NCBI RefSeq assembly: GCF_002786295.1
Contig: NZ_PGTC01000024.1
Coordinates: 1-64,000, forward strand
Length of the DNA: 64,000 nucleotides
Source: Pseudooceanicola marinus
Lineage (GTDB): Bacteria; Pseudomonadota; Alphaproteobacteria; Rhodobacterales; Rhodobacteraceae
Direction: 5' to 3'
Within the stretch, counting starts at the first letter, position 1; each line of letters opens with the position of its first letter. The position numbers and the translations under genes were made by a program. Shown here one piece after another: positions 28,000 to 37,359 of the stretch. The notes beneath the pieces were generated by a model, which was not told the origin of the DNA, did not search any database, and saw only the letters and a program-made list of their open reading frames with translations.

Positions 28000-28875
28000 C
28001 TACAGGCCCCAGCTTTCAGGCAGAACCAGACCTTCGGCGCGCAGTTCCTCTGCGATGCGGGCCACGTCCCGAGCCACCAGATCAGGGAAGAAGTCAGGCA
28101 TCGGGAGCGCCGCAGAGGCATTGACCTGCCGGGCGATCAACGCCTCCGGATAGTCGACATGGGACAGGCCCAGGAATGTCTCGATCCGGCGCAGGCTTGC
28201 GCGCGGGTCGGCGCGCATCTCCTCGTAGAACAGCGGCAGGAAGCACTCCTCCGGCAGGCCCGCGCGCATCCGGCGCAGGGCGGCGCCGTATTCGGCATTG
28301 GACCAGATGAAATCCTGCCGCAGGAAGCGGTCCACCTGCGCCGGGGACCAGGTCGCCAGCCGGTCCAGCTGTCCCGTCACCTGAAGGTGGAATTTCACGT
28401 GGCTCCACAGCCGTTTCACCGGGTCGCGCAGGGTATAGATCACCCGCAAACGGCTGCAGTCGGCCCGGATGCGCGGCCAGGCCTCCGCCGGCAGATGCGC
28501 GTAGAGGTTGGAGAAATCGCAGGCGTAGCGCTCTCCCCGCGGGCGGGTGAAGAGGTTGCGATACCACAGGTCATCGACGGGCCGCGACAGATAGGCGGCG
28601 ACCCAGTGCAGGTTCAGCCGCACGCGGTCGGGATTGGCCCGCTCCGGATCGAAGCGGTCCAGGTAGCGGTCCTTCGCCAGGCGCAGGCGGTTGCGGTCCG
28701 ACAGTTGGCGGCTGTCGACGTAGCGGTGGTAGAAGTAATGCAGCTCCTTCTCGGGGGAGAAATGCAGATCGGGGTGCTGTTCCAGCACCGAGAACAGCCA
28801 GGTGGTGCCGGCTTTCATCGCCCCCGCGCTGAGGAAGAGATCCCCGAAAAGAGACGGACGATCCGTTGCGCCCAT
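28000..28875 (-). CDS. PAPS-dependent sulfotransferase
   Basis: 291 residues with AGGAGGA 6-7 nt before the ATG. The 5'-phosphosulfate loop is FLSAGAMKAGTTWLFSVL at 14-31, and the 3'-phosphate-binding region is RVIYTLRDPVKRLWSHVKFHLQV. PLFYEEMRADPRASLRRIETFLGL matches the C-terminal part of the family. It transfers sulfate from PAPS to a hydroxyl or amine; in this neighbourhood a sugar of a surface glycan or a secreted molecule is likely, by inference. It faces the glycosyltransferase genes convergently and lies upstream of nothing on its strand. Confidence 0.9.
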   Translation of the reverse strand: MGATDRPSLFGDLFLSAGAMKAGTTWLFSVLEQHPDLHFSPEKELHYFYHRYVDSRQLSDRNRLRLAKDRYLDRFDPERANPDRVRLNLHWVAAYLSRPVDDLWYRNLFTRPRGERYACDFSNLYAHLPAEAWPRIRADCSRLRVIYTLRDPVKRLWSHVKFHLQVTGQLDRLATWSPAQVDRFLRQDFIWSNAEYGAALRRMRAGLPEECFLPLFYEEMRADPRASLRRIETFLGLSHVDYPEALIARQVNASAALPMPDFFPDLVARDVARIAEELRAEGLVLPESWGL

Positions 28876-28965
28876 GGTAATCCTCCTGATCGTCAGATCA
28901 GGTCGGTCTAGGGGCGAAACCTGTAGATTCGTTTACCAGGCTCCGGCGTCCGCCCGCCGGCGGGA

Positions 28966-31578
28966 TCAGAAGATGAAGTCGCCCGCGTCCAGGTCCTCGA
29001 TCGCGACGCCCTGCAACAGGATCTGATCGCCGTTCGCCCCGGCGATCAGCACTGCGCCGCCCACGTCGAAGGCATGGTTGCGGATCAGGTCGTCAAAATC
29101 CGTGATGGCCGTGACCTCGGACAGGTCGATCTTCTCGAAGACGTTCAACGCGTCGAAATCGGTGATCGTGTCGTCGCCGAACCCGTCGGCGAAGACGAAG
29201 ACATCCGCGTTGAAGTTGCCGCTGATCCGATCATCCCCCGCGCCGCTGTCGATCCGGTCGAAGCCCGCGCCACCGGCCAGCTCGTCATCCCCCGATCCAC
29301 CGTAGAGCGTATCGTTCCCGGCCCCGGCCCAGATCCGATCCCCGCCGGTACCACTGTAGAGCCGGTCATTGCCCTGCTCCCCGAAGAGCGCATCCGGCCC
29401 GTCCCCGCCGTAGGCCAGGTCATCTCCCGCGCCGGTGAACAGCCGGTCGAAGCCCGCATCACCATACATCGCGTCATTGCCGATCCCGCCGAAGAGATTG
29501 TCGGCCTGGTTGCCCCCATAGAGCAGGTCATCCCCCGACCCGCCCTCCAGGTGGTCGAACCCCCCGTCGCCAAAGAGCACATCCTGCCCGGCATCGCCGT
29601 ACAGCCGGTCTTCATGGATGCCGCCGCGCAACTGGTCGTCATCCTCGCCCCCATAGAGCCGGTCGTTCTGGTCGCCGCCGATCAACCGGTCGGTGCCGCT
29701 GCCGCCATAGAGATTGTCCTGCCCCGCCTCCCCCAGCATCCGGTCGTCACCACCGTCGCCGTAAAGCCGGTCGGCCTGGCCGCCGCCGTTGATGAAATCG
29801 CCGCCGCCGCCGCCATAGAGGGTGTCGAACCCCGCATCGCCGGTCAGCAGGTCCATCCCGGTGCCGCCCTCCACCAGATCGTTGCCGTTGCCCGCGTGGA
29901 TCCGATCATTGCCCGCATCTCCGAAGACCTTGTCGTCCCCGTCCCCGCCGTAAAGCCGATCCGCCGCCGCCAGCCCGCGAATCGTGTCGTCGGCGCCACC
30001 TCCATGCAGCAGATCGGCGGCCTCCGACCCTTCGAGGAGCCGGCCCACCTCGCCCGGGACGTAGCTGTCCAGCGACAGGCGCGACAGCAGGTAGAGGGTG
30101 TCGGCGCCGAAATCGGACGCCGACAGGGGATCGCCGTCGGCGCTGTGGACCTCGATCACCTCGTCGCCGATGTGAAACTCTCCGCCCCAGTCGCGGCTGA
30201 CGAACAGAAGGCGAGACGTGTCGCCGTGATGGGTGATCCGGCTGAGGTCCAGCCGGTCGGTGCCGCGCTCGAAATCCGCGATCACGTCGGTTTCCCCGTC
30301 CAGCGACAAGGCGAAGACATCGGCGCCGGCATCGCCCTGCAGCGTGTCGCGCCCCGTCCCGTCGACCAGGATGTCATCCCCCGCCCCGCCGCGCAGCAGG
30401 TCATGGCCCGCCCCCCCGGTCAGCGCATCGTCCAGCGCACCGCCCTGCAGGGTGTCGTTGCCCGCCCCGCCTGCGCGGGCCTCTCCCGCCGACGACAGGT
30501 CGACCTCGGTCCGGGTGATGCCGGCCTCACCCTCGCCCGCGGCGAAAATGGTCAGCACGTTGCCGGAGACCGCGGCGGCGATGGCGCCCACGTTGGCCAG
30601 GCTGAGGTCGGTGCGATCCGCGATGGTGCAGTGATGGAACAGCTCGCCATTGGGCAGCAGCTCGAACAGGGTCACCCCGTCGTCGGCGCCGCCCACCAGC
30701 ACGTAGGCCCGGCCGCCCACCTCGACCGTTTCCAGCGTGGTGATGCTCTGGAACCGGGTCGACAGATCGTCGATCACATGGTCCGTCGGCGTCACGCTGC
30801 CATCCGCACCCAGGCGCATCACGGTGAGGGAGCTGGACCCGGCAGAGGCCACCACGAGCCAGCGTTCACCGCCCGCGGTGACATCGGCCACAGCCGTCGG
30901 CGCGTCGATCCAGATGCCATTGCCGGCGCCGATGTCGGCGGTACGGGTCAGCCCGCCATCGGCCTCCACCCGGTAGACAGTGATGGCATCCGCCGTGGCA
31001 TAGGTTGCCACGACGAACTCGGTCCCGCCCGCCGAGGTCATCAACAGGTCGCTTTCGGCATGCCCCACCCCGGGACCGCCGCGCGCCACGTCGGTCACCT
31101 CGGCCCGGCCGGTGGTCAGGTCCAGCCGCACCAGCCCGCCGCCCGACAGGGCGCCATAGCCCCAGGCGCCGCCGGCGCCGTCGCTGCGCACCTCCAGCTC
31201 AGTCAGTTGACCGAGGGACAGGCCGTCACTGGCAAAATCCGTGCCCCAGGTCAGGGTGCCGTTCTCCTGCCGCTGCCAGGTCTCAATCGCCTCCCCCGAC
31301 AGGCCGATCGCGGCGGCCAGGGTCTTGCCGCCGACCTCCATCAGTTCCAGCTCCGGCACGGTCAGTTGCAGACGATTTTCACCGATTTCATCCGTTTCCA
31401 GCAGACGCGCCCCGCTGTCGGTCAGGGCATAGCTGGCGATCCCCCCACCGGCCCGCGTGAGGGAATAGAGCATCGTGCCCTGGCTGGTCTCATCCACCAG
31501 GAGATCGGTGATCCCCCAGTCGAAGGCGCCCCCGGCACCGGGCAGCAAGCTGCTGTTCTGAAAGTGCAAAGTTCCCAT
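28966..31578 (-). CDS. RTX calcium-binding secreted protein with propeller-like N-terminal half
   Basis: 870 residues. Residues 1-~365 are repetitive beta-strand sequence (VGGKTLAAAIGLSG, GTEFVVATYATADAITVYRVEADGGL, GGRAYVLVGGADDGVTLFEL) arranged like a seven-bladed lactonase/YVTN-type propeller. A short RTX block at ~373-415 and a long one at ~515-790 hold about 28 GGxGxDxLx nonapeptides, which bind calcium after export. The last ~85 residues (DTITDFDALNVFEKIDLSE ... LDAGDFIF) are closely related to the end of the divergent RTX protease, a type I secretion-target region. There is no N-terminal signal peptide, consistent with type I export. Function of the propeller is unknown. Confidence 0.85.
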   Translation of the reverse strand: MGTLHFQNSSLLPGAGGAFDWGITDLLVDETSQGTMLYSLTRAGGGIASYALTDSGARLLETDEIGENRLQLTVPELELMEVGGKTLAAAIGLSGEAIETWQRQENGTLTWGTDFASDGLSLGQLTELEVRSDGAGGAWGYGALSGGGLVRLDLTTGRAEVTDVARGGPGVGHAESDLLMTSAGGTEFVVATYATADAITVYRVEADGGLTRTADIGAGNGIWIDAPTAVADVTAGGERWLVVASAGSSSLTVMRLGADGSVTPTDHVIDDLSTRFQSITTLETVEVGGRAYVLVGGADDGVTLFELLPNGELFHHCTIADRTDLSLANVGAIAAAVSGNVLTIFAAGEGEAGITRTEVDLSSAGEARAGGAGNDTLQGGALDDALTGGAGHDLLRGGAGDDILVDGTGRDTLQGDAGADVFALSLDGETDVIADFERGTDRLDLSRITHHGDTSRLLFVSRDWGGEFHIGDEVIEVHSADGDPLSASDFGADTLYLLSRLSLDSYVPGEVGRLLEGSEAADLLHGGGADDTIRGLAAADRLYGGDGDDKVFGDAGNDRIHAGNGNDLVEGGTGMDLLTGDAGFDTLYGGGGGDFINGGGQADRLYGDGGDDRMLGEAGQDNLYGGSGTDRLIGGDQNDRLYGGEDDDQLRGGIHEDRLYGDAGQDVLFGDGGFDHLEGGSGDDLLYGGNQADNLFGGIGNDAMYGDAGFDRLFTGAGDDLAYGGDGPDALFGEQGNDRLYSGTGGDRIWAGAGNDTLYGGSGDDELAGGAGFDRIDSGAGDDRISGNFNADVFVFADGFGDDTITDFDALNVFEKIDLSEVTAITDFDDLIRNHAFDVGGAVLIAGANGDQILLQGVAIEDLDAGDFIF
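29200..30040 (-). repeat. RTX nonapeptide-encoding repeats (leftward gene)
   Basis: About 27-nt units encoding GGxGxDxLx, tandem and imperfect. They are related at protein level to the repeats of the divergent gene at 33640-34440, so the two tracts form long imperfect inverted repeats around 31.6 kb. Confidence 0.75.
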
Positions 31579-31849
31579 CGTTCACCCCGACTGGGGCGCC
31601 GGAGGATCTGTCCCGCCCGCGGCCCGCTCTGTCTCACGAAGGAGAATGCAGGACCAGAACGCGAACGTGAGGCCGCCGACGCGGCGAAATCTGGGCGCTT
31701 TGTCTGCCTTCACCTCAAATGCGGTGGAAAGTTCCGGAAACCTTAACCAAGCCGCTAAAGGGCTGCCTATCTCGGCCTGTGGGATTAACCGCCGCGTTTA
31801 CCAGGCTGGTCCTATCCCAGGGGAAACGCCCCGGAGATCGGAGACCCCC
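31579..31849. promoter_or_regulatory. Divergent promoter region of the two RTX genes
   Basis: 271 nt between the two start codons. It contains two CtrA-like half-sites, CTTAACC near 31742 and ATTAACC near 31785, the second followed by GTTTACC; neither forms a perfect TTAA-N7-TTAA. CGGAGATCGGAG precedes the ATG at 31850. Promoter elements cannot be fixed by eye. Confidence 0.4.
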
Positions 31850-34711
31850 ATGCCCCTCACCGCCCCGTCGATCCAGCCGCAGCCTGCCCCGCCCCTGGCC
31901 CCGAAGGATACCGGGCCCGACCACATCGGCCTCGAGGGCAGCAGCCCCGCCGCGCCGGGCGCCCCGCTGGTCCCGCCGCAGCCGATGCCGGACGGCGCGA
32001 ACCCGCTTTACGGCGCGCAGTGGCACTTCCGCCTGATCGGCGACATCGAGGAAGTCTGGGACGACTATACCGGCGTCGGGGTGACCGTCGCGATCTATGA
32101 CGACGGGGTCGAGGCCGGACACCCGGACCTGGCCGCGAATTACGATGACGGGGCCGAACTGAACCTGGTGGACGCCAGCCCCAACAGCAGCAGCGACGGA
32201 CACGGCACCGCGGTGGCCGGCCTGATCGGTGCGGCCGACAACGCGGTCGGCGGGGTGGGCGTGGCCCATGGCGCGACCCTGGTCGGGGTGGACTACCTCA
32301 ACGATGCCTTCCAGCTCGGCTACACGGACTACCTGGCGGTGCTGGAACAGGCCGCCCGATACGACGTGATCAACAACTCCTGGGGCAGCATGCCAGCCTT
32401 CCGGGAATACACCGACATCGGCGAACCGACGCAGCAGGCGGGGCGCGAGCGCGACGCCATCGAAACCGCGGTGGTCGAGGGGCGCGGCGGGCTTGGCACG
32501 ATCTTCCTCAAGGCCGCGGGCAACTATGCCCACGACAGCGGGTCCGAAGCCGCGGGGGTCTACGGCAATGCCCACGGCGACGGGCTGAACAACCTGCATG
32601 AGATCATCACCGTCGGCGCAACGAGCTCGTCTGGGTTCGTCGCCTCCTATTCCAACTGGGGCCACAGCCTGCTGATCTCCGCCCCGGCGGCGGCAGTGAC
32701 CACCGACCGCAGCGGCGGCGCGGGCTATAGCGGGACCGAGTATACCTCCGGCTTCGGCGGGACCTCGGCCGCCACGCCGGTGACCGCCGGCGTCACCGCC
32801 CTGATGCTGGAGGCCAATCCCGAGCTCCACTGGCGCGACGTGCAGTCCATCCTTGCCGCCTCAGCGGCGCAGACCGGCTCCACCTACGGCTCCGGCGCCA
32901 GCGGGTATGAACGCGACGCCTGGGGGGCCAACGGGGCCACCACCTGGAACGGCGGCGGCATGAGCTATGCCAGCAGCTATGGCTACGGCATGGTCGATGC
33001 CCATGCGGCGGTCCGCATGGCCGAGGTCTGGAGCCGGATGCAGCCCGATACCGCCGCGACGCTGACGGCGCGCACCCTGCAAAGCAGTGGCACGGCCGCC
33101 ATCCGGGACCACGCGACAAGCACGATCCGCCTCGACGCCGGGGCCGACACGATGCGCATCGACCATGTCTACGTGACCATCGACTACGAGCATTCCTGGG
33201 AGTCCGACCTGACCTTCTCGCTGGTCTCCGCCAGCGGATACGTGGTCCCTCTGAAGCAGCTGGAGGGCGGCAGCAGCTACGACGGCGACTGGACCTTCGG
33301 TGTCGCCTCGCTGCGCGGCATGACGGACGGGGGCAGCTGGTCGCTGCGGGTGACCGACACGGCCACCGGCGATGAAGGGCGGGTGAACAGCGTCAGGCTG
33401 GAGTTCGAGGGACAGACCCTGGATGCCGACGACATCTATACCTTCACCGACGACTTTCGCGCGCTGCGAGATGAGGAAGCCGGCCGCGCCCAGGTGGTCG
33501 AGAGCAACGGCGGCACCGACTGGATCAACGCCGCCGCCCTGACCGGCCACGCCCAGATCAGCCTGCAGAACAGCAGCGCCACCCTGCGGGTCAACGGGGC
33601 GCCATGGACTGAATTCGACGGCCGGATCGAACATATGGCCGCCGGCGACGGCCACGACACCCTGGCGGGCAATGACGCCGACAACCAGATCCTGGCCGGG
33701 CGCGGCAACGACATCCTGCAGGGTGGCAGCGGCGACGACACGCTGGAAGGCGGCGCCGGTGAGGACAGCCTCAGCGGCAGCTACGGTGACGACGTGGCCC
33801 ATGGCGACGGCGGGGACGACCTGATCACTGCCGACGCGGGGTTCGACACGATCTATGGCGGCACCGGGGCCGACCTGCTGAATGGCGGCAGCAATGCCGA
33901 CGAGTTGCATGGCGACAGCGGTGACGACAGGCTGATCGGCGAACTGGGCCTGGATCACCTCTATGGCGGGGCCGGCAATGACCTGCTTTATGCCAACGCC
34001 GAGAACGACCTGCTCTATGGCGGCGCCGGCGCGGACACGCTGAATGGCGGCACGCAGGAGGATCGGCTTTACGGCGGCATCGACAATGACCGGCTGCATG
34101 GCGAGGGCGGTTTCGACCGGCTTGAGGGGCAGAGCGGCGACGACTGGCTGGACGGGGGCCGGCAGGCCGACAACCTCTTCGGCGGCACCGGGGTCGATAC
34201 GCTCTACGGCGCGCAGGGCCTTGACCGGCTGTTCGGCGGCGAGGATCGGGATCGCCTCTATGGGGGAAGTGGCGACGACGGGCTGTTCGGCGGCGATGGC
34301 GACGACATCATGGGCGGCCAGGACGGCGACGACCGGCTGTTCGGCGGGCGGGGCAAGGATCTGTTGTCTGGCGGGGCCGGCAACGACACCCTCTACGGCA
34401 ACGCCGATTTCGACACCCTGCTCGATTCCTCGGGCGACGATGTCTACTACGGCGGCTTCAATGCCGACACGTTCTATTTCACCTCATTCGCCGGGCAGGA
34501 CACGATCGCCGATTTCGATGCGCTGAACGACCTGGAAGAGATCGTGTTCCAGCCCGGGACCAGCCCGATCACCGACTACGACGACCTGAGGGCCAACCAC
34601 ATGGAGGATCTCGGCGGGTCGGTTCGGATCCATAACGGAGGGGGCAATACGATCCTGCTTGCGGGGGTGAACTTCGCAGATCTGGATGAGGCGGATTTCG
34701 CCTTCTACTGA
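31850..34711 (+). CDS. Kexin-like S8 serine protease with P-domain and RTX repeats
   Basis: 953 residues from ATG 31850; an in-frame ATG at 31646 would add 68 residues without signal character. After a Pro-rich linker the subtilase domain runs ~55-385 with Asp84 (AIYDDGVEAGHPDL), His118 (DGHGTAVAG) and Ser306 (GGTSAATPVTAG); NNSWG holds the oxyanion-hole Asn. The subfamily is proprotein convertase/kexin (D-D-G, P-domain). Residues ~425-530 form the P-domain (VTIDYEHSWESDLTFSL ... LRVTDTATGDEGRVNSVRLEF). RTX nonapeptides follow at ~600-860 and then a C-terminal type I secretion region ending DEADFAFY. It is inferred to be exported by a type I system and calcium-activated. Its stop overlaps the convergent CheB/R gene by 7 nt. 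Confidence 0.92.
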   Translation: MPLTAPSIQPQPAPPLAPKDTGPDHIGLEGSSPAAPGAPLVPPQPMPDGANPLYGAQWHFRLIGDIEEVWDDYTGVGVTVAIYDDGVEAGHPDLAANYDDGAELNLVDASPNSSSDGHGTAVAGLIGAADNAVGGVGVAHGATLVGVDYLNDAFQLGYTDYLAVLEQAARYDVINNSWGSMPAFREYTDIGEPTQQAGRERDAIETAVVEGRGGLGTIFLKAAGNYAHDSGSEAAGVYGNAHGDGLNNLHEIITVGATSSSGFVASYSNWGHSLLISAPAAAVTTDRSGGAGYSGTEYTSGFGGTSAATPVTAGVTALMLEANPELHWRDVQSILAASAAQTGSTYGSGASGYERDAWGANGATTWNGGGMSYASSYGYGMVDAHAAVRMAEVWSRMQPDTAATLTARTLQSSGTAAIRDHATSTIRLDAGADTMRIDHVYVTIDYEHSWESDLTFSLVSASGYVVPLKQLEGGSSYDGDWTFGVASLRGMTDGGSWSLRVTDTATGDEGRVNSVRLEFEGQTLDADDIYTFTDDFRALRDEEAGRAQVVESNGGTDWINAAALTGHAQISLQNSSATLRVNGAPWTEFDGRIEHMAAGDGHDTLAGNDADNQILAGRGNDILQGGSGDDTLEGGAGEDSLSGSYGDDVAHGDGGDDLITADAGFDTIYGGTGADLLNGGSNADELHGDSGDDRLIGELGLDHLYGGAGNDLLYANAENDLLYGGAGADTLNGGTQEDRLYGGIDNDRLHGEGGFDRLEGQSGDDWLDGGRQADNLFGGTGVDTLYGAQGLDRLFGGEDRDRLYGGSGDDGLFGGDGDDIMGGQDGDDRLFGGRGKDLLSGGAGNDTLYGNADFDTLLDSSGDDVYYGGFNADTFYFTSFAGQDTIADFDALNDLEEIVFQPGTSPITDYDDLRANHMEDLGGSVRIHNGGGNTILLAGVNFADLDEADFAFY
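33640..34440 (+). repeat. RTX nonapeptide-encoding repeats (rightward gene)
   Basis: Tandem ~27-nt units encoding GGxGNDxLx-type turns (LQGGSGDDTLEGGAGEDSL, LYGGAGNDLLY, LFGGDGDDIMGG). The number of units probably varies between strains through slippage or recombination. Confidence 0.75.
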
Positions 34712-37314
34712 TCCGCCTCGCCGGTCTGCGGGACGGAAGCGGCGGACGCATCGCCCGTCACGGGCGCGGCGGCCAGGGTCAGCACAACCGCCGCCGACCC
34801 CGGCGCGGCCTGCGCCCCGGGCATCGGCTGACCGCGCAGCTCGTAAAGCGATGATCGGGCGGCCCGCCCGGCCCCGGACAGGGGGCCCCACCCGCGCAGC
34901 GCCACCCCTTGACGCAGGACCTCCGCGGCGACCCCGTCCGGAGACAGCCCGCCGACCCGCAGCGCCAGCCGCGACAGGGGCCAGCCCGCCACGTCTTCGG
35001 TCGCGCCGATCGCGGCACGGAACAGCCGGCTGGCCCGGAGGATCCGGCGCTCTGCATCCACCGCCACCGCCGCCACCTGCATGAACTCCAGCACCTCCTC
35101 CATGTCCTGGCTCAACCCCGCCAGCAGCGCGACCTTGCCCGCGCTTTGCATCGGCACCACGCTCAGACCGTGATCCGTGCGTGGCGGCGCCTCGGGACCG
35201 TCGGCCGCGCTTCGGGTCGGGCGCACGGTCACAGCGACCGGCGCCGGCGCGAAGGGGGTTGGGGAGAGATCGGCGCCGCTGACCTGCAACCGTCCCAGAA
35301 CGAAGTCCAGGGTCCTGTCACTGGTCGACAACGCGCGCTCCGGCAGCGCCGCCACGGCCCCCGGGGGCCTCCGGTCGGTGCCGCCCAAAAGGGATGTACC
35401 CTCCGTCTCGGGGCGGGTGACCTCCTCACGCCCTGACAGCCTCACCAGGATCAGCCCGGGCGCGGACAGCCCGGCCCCGAGCCAATCCATGCGCAAGATC
35501 AGCTCATGGGTTTCGCCCTCGGCCAGGCGCAGGCTCACCCTCTGTTCCAGCGGGGGGGCGGGCGCCTCGCGCAGCTTTTCCATGCCCGCCCGGATCTCCC
35601 GGGCGAGATCCGGTTGCACCACCTGCGAGAGGGGATGCCGCCCGGAGCGGCCCAGGGAATCGACATAGGCACCGGCATTGCCGAACCAGGCCACGACCTC
35701 GCCATCGTCGGGGCGCAGCATGATCGAGGAGGGGGCGTAGCGCCGCATCAGCGCCTCGTAGGAGTGCAGCAGGCGCGTGTCCCTATCCGCGGCCTCGGTC
35801 CAGTTCGCCGCGGCGGAGGGAACCGGGTCCGCAGGGCCCTCCCCCGTCTCGGCAGACGCGGCGGCCGCGCCCCGCGCGTCGCCGGGCCGCACCTGGAACA
35901 ACCCCGTCCCTCCTTCGATCGGCATGAAGGCCGAGCTCTGCGCGCCCGGGGCCTCCTCGGGGTCCAGCATCAGCCGGCCGCCGGGCCGCAGCCCGAAGAG
36001 GAACATGGACAGGACGCGCGCCTGCGCCTCGTCCCGGAACGCGCCCAGCAGGTTGCGGCAGGAGATCAGGTCCAGATTCAGGAAGGGCGGATCGCTCAAC
36101 ACGTCGTGGACGGAGAAGATCACGTGTTCGCGCAGCTGCGGGTCGATCAGGACCCCGGCGCCACGACGGTGGAAGTAGGCGCGCCGCATCCGAGCCGGGA
36201 CGGATTTCACCGCCTCGGTCGGAAAGATACCGGCAGAGGCTTTCTCGATCGCGGCGGGTTGCACGTCGGTGGCGATCACCCGGTACCGCCGCCGGATCCC
36301 GGCGGCGCGCAGGGCATCGCACACCTCCATGGCGATGCTGTAGGCCTCTTCGCCGGTGCCGCAGCCGGGCACCCAGATCCGCAACGCCTCCTCCGGGCGG
36401 CTCTGTGCGACCAAGGGGTCGATCACCTGCCGCCGCAAAGCCCGGAACGCCCGGGCATCGCCATGGAAGCGGCCCCGGCGTGTCGTCATCAACTCGGCAA
36501 ACAGCGCCTGGATCATGCCCGAATCCCGTTGCAACATCGCTGCGAAGGCCTCGGGCGTGTCGATGCCCCTGTGCCGGCGCGCCCGGTTGATGCGGTCGCG
36601 CAGCGGGGCCTGTCGGTAGGCCGAAAGATCCACGCCCATCCGGCTGCTGACCAGGTCGAGTATGGCATCCTTTGCCTCTGACGGCTGCGTCGGCGCCGAG
36701 CGGCGCCGTTCCGCCAGAAGGGCGGCAAGCGCGTCGGGGAGATCGCCGGCGGGCCGCGTGGCCACGACGGCCCCGGCCTCGATGGCTGCGGCGGGCATGG
36801 CAGGAAAGAGGGCCTCGGCAGGGTCCTGCGCCAGGACCGGATGGCCCGCCGCCCGCAGGGCGCGCCCCCCTCGGGCGCCGTCCTCCCCCGCCCCAGACAG
36901 GGTCACCCCGGCCACCGCGCCGGCCGCGCGGGAGCACAGAGACGCCATGGCCGTATCTATCAAGGGGAAGCCCGACAACTGGTCCTCGGTCAGCGCCGCG
37001 ACGCGAAACCGGCCGTCGCGCCATTCGACCCGCGTACCGGGCCGGTTGATCAGGATCGTGCCGGGAACGGGGCGTTCGCCGTCTTCCAACGGCCGGACCG
37101 GCCAGGAGGTGCGCCGCGCCAGCGCATCAGCCCAGGCGCCCCCACCGTCGCCCGACAGATCGCCAGACTGGCGCCGGAGCACGACGCAGCACCAGCCGGA
37201 CCCTGACGGCACGGCGCCGATGAAACGTTCGAGGGGATCCACCCCGCCTGCCGCGGCACCAATCACGATTACCGGCACGTCGCCGTATCGCCTCTGGCCA
37301 TCGGACCGATTCAT
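34705..37314 (-). CDS. CheB/CheR hybrid protein with degenerate CheB site and PAS domain
   Basis: 869 residues from ATG 37312-37314 (a TTG at 37347 is an alternative). Domains: CheB methylesterase-like (~12-190), CheR methyltransferase (~205-460), linker, and a PAS-like region near 750-800. The CheB nucleophile motif IGASxGG is IGAAAGG, so the Ser is Ala21. The His of the triad (VVQH) is replaced in VVLRRQ; the Asp survives in SGAGEDGARG. CheR keeps the SAM loop WVPGCGTGEEAYSIAM and DLISCRNLL, but the usual FFRD is FHGD. The CheB part is probably an inactive regulatory or binding module. It lies 45 nt after the GGDEF-EAL gene, so the two form an operon linking methylation-type signalling and c-di-GMP. 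Confidence 0.85.
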   Translation of the reverse strand: MNRSDGQRRYGDVPVIVIGAAAGGVDPLERFIGAVPSGSGWCCVVLRRQSGDLSGDGGGAWADALARRTSWPVRPLEDGERPVPGTILINRPGTRVEWRDGRFRVAALTEDQLSGFPLIDTAMASLCSRAAGAVAGVTLSGAGEDGARGGRALRAAGHPVLAQDPAEALFPAMPAAAIEAGAVVATRPAGDLPDALAALLAERRRSAPTQPSEAKDAILDLVSSRMGVDLSAYRQAPLRDRINRARRHRGIDTPEAFAAMLQRDSGMIQALFAELMTTRRGRFHGDARAFRALRRQVIDPLVAQSRPEEALRIWVPGCGTGEEAYSIAMEVCDALRAAGIRRRYRVIATDVQPAAIEKASAGIFPTEAVKSVPARMRRAYFHRRGAGVLIDPQLREHVIFSVHDVLSDPPFLNLDLISCRNLLGAFRDEAQARVLSMFLFGLRPGGRLMLDPEEAPGAQSSAFMPIEGGTGLFQVRPGDARGAAAASAETGEGPADPVPSAAANWTEAADRDTRLLHSYEALMRRYAPSSIMLRPDDGEVVAWFGNAGAYVDSLGRSGRHPLSQVVQPDLAREIRAGMEKLREAPAPPLEQRVSLRLAEGETHELILRMDWLGAGLSAPGLILVRLSGREEVTRPETEGTSLLGGTDRRPPGAVAALPERALSTSDRTLDFVLGRLQVSGADLSPTPFAPAPVAVTVRPTRSAADGPEAPPRTDHGLSVVPMQSAGKVALLAGLSQDMEEVLEFMQVAAVAVDAERRILRASRLFRAAIGATEDVAGWPLSRLALRVGGLSPDGVAAEVLRQGVALRGWGPLSGAGRAARSSLYELRGQPMPGAQAAPGSAAVVLTLAAAPVTGDASAASVPQTGEADQ

Positions 37315-37359
37315 ACCAAGGGCACCAATTTCACCTTTACCGGGCAAGTGTCGCGCGCG

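Noticed and set aside
29230-30010. Regular ~27-nt spacing that could be mistaken for CRISPR
   Set aside because: The units are coding, contiguous without spacers, and translate to GGxGxDxLx; no cas genes are present.
29074-31746. An 890-codon rightward frame opposite the leftward RTX gene
   Set aside because: Low-complexity Val/Ile/Pro/Glu repeats mirror the RTX codons on the other strand; it has no start signal and no domain.
28930-31806. The 13-nt word CGTTTACCAGGCT near 28935 and near 31795 as a shared regulatory site
   Set aside because: Only two copies at different distances from starts; this could be chance, so it is not called as an operator.
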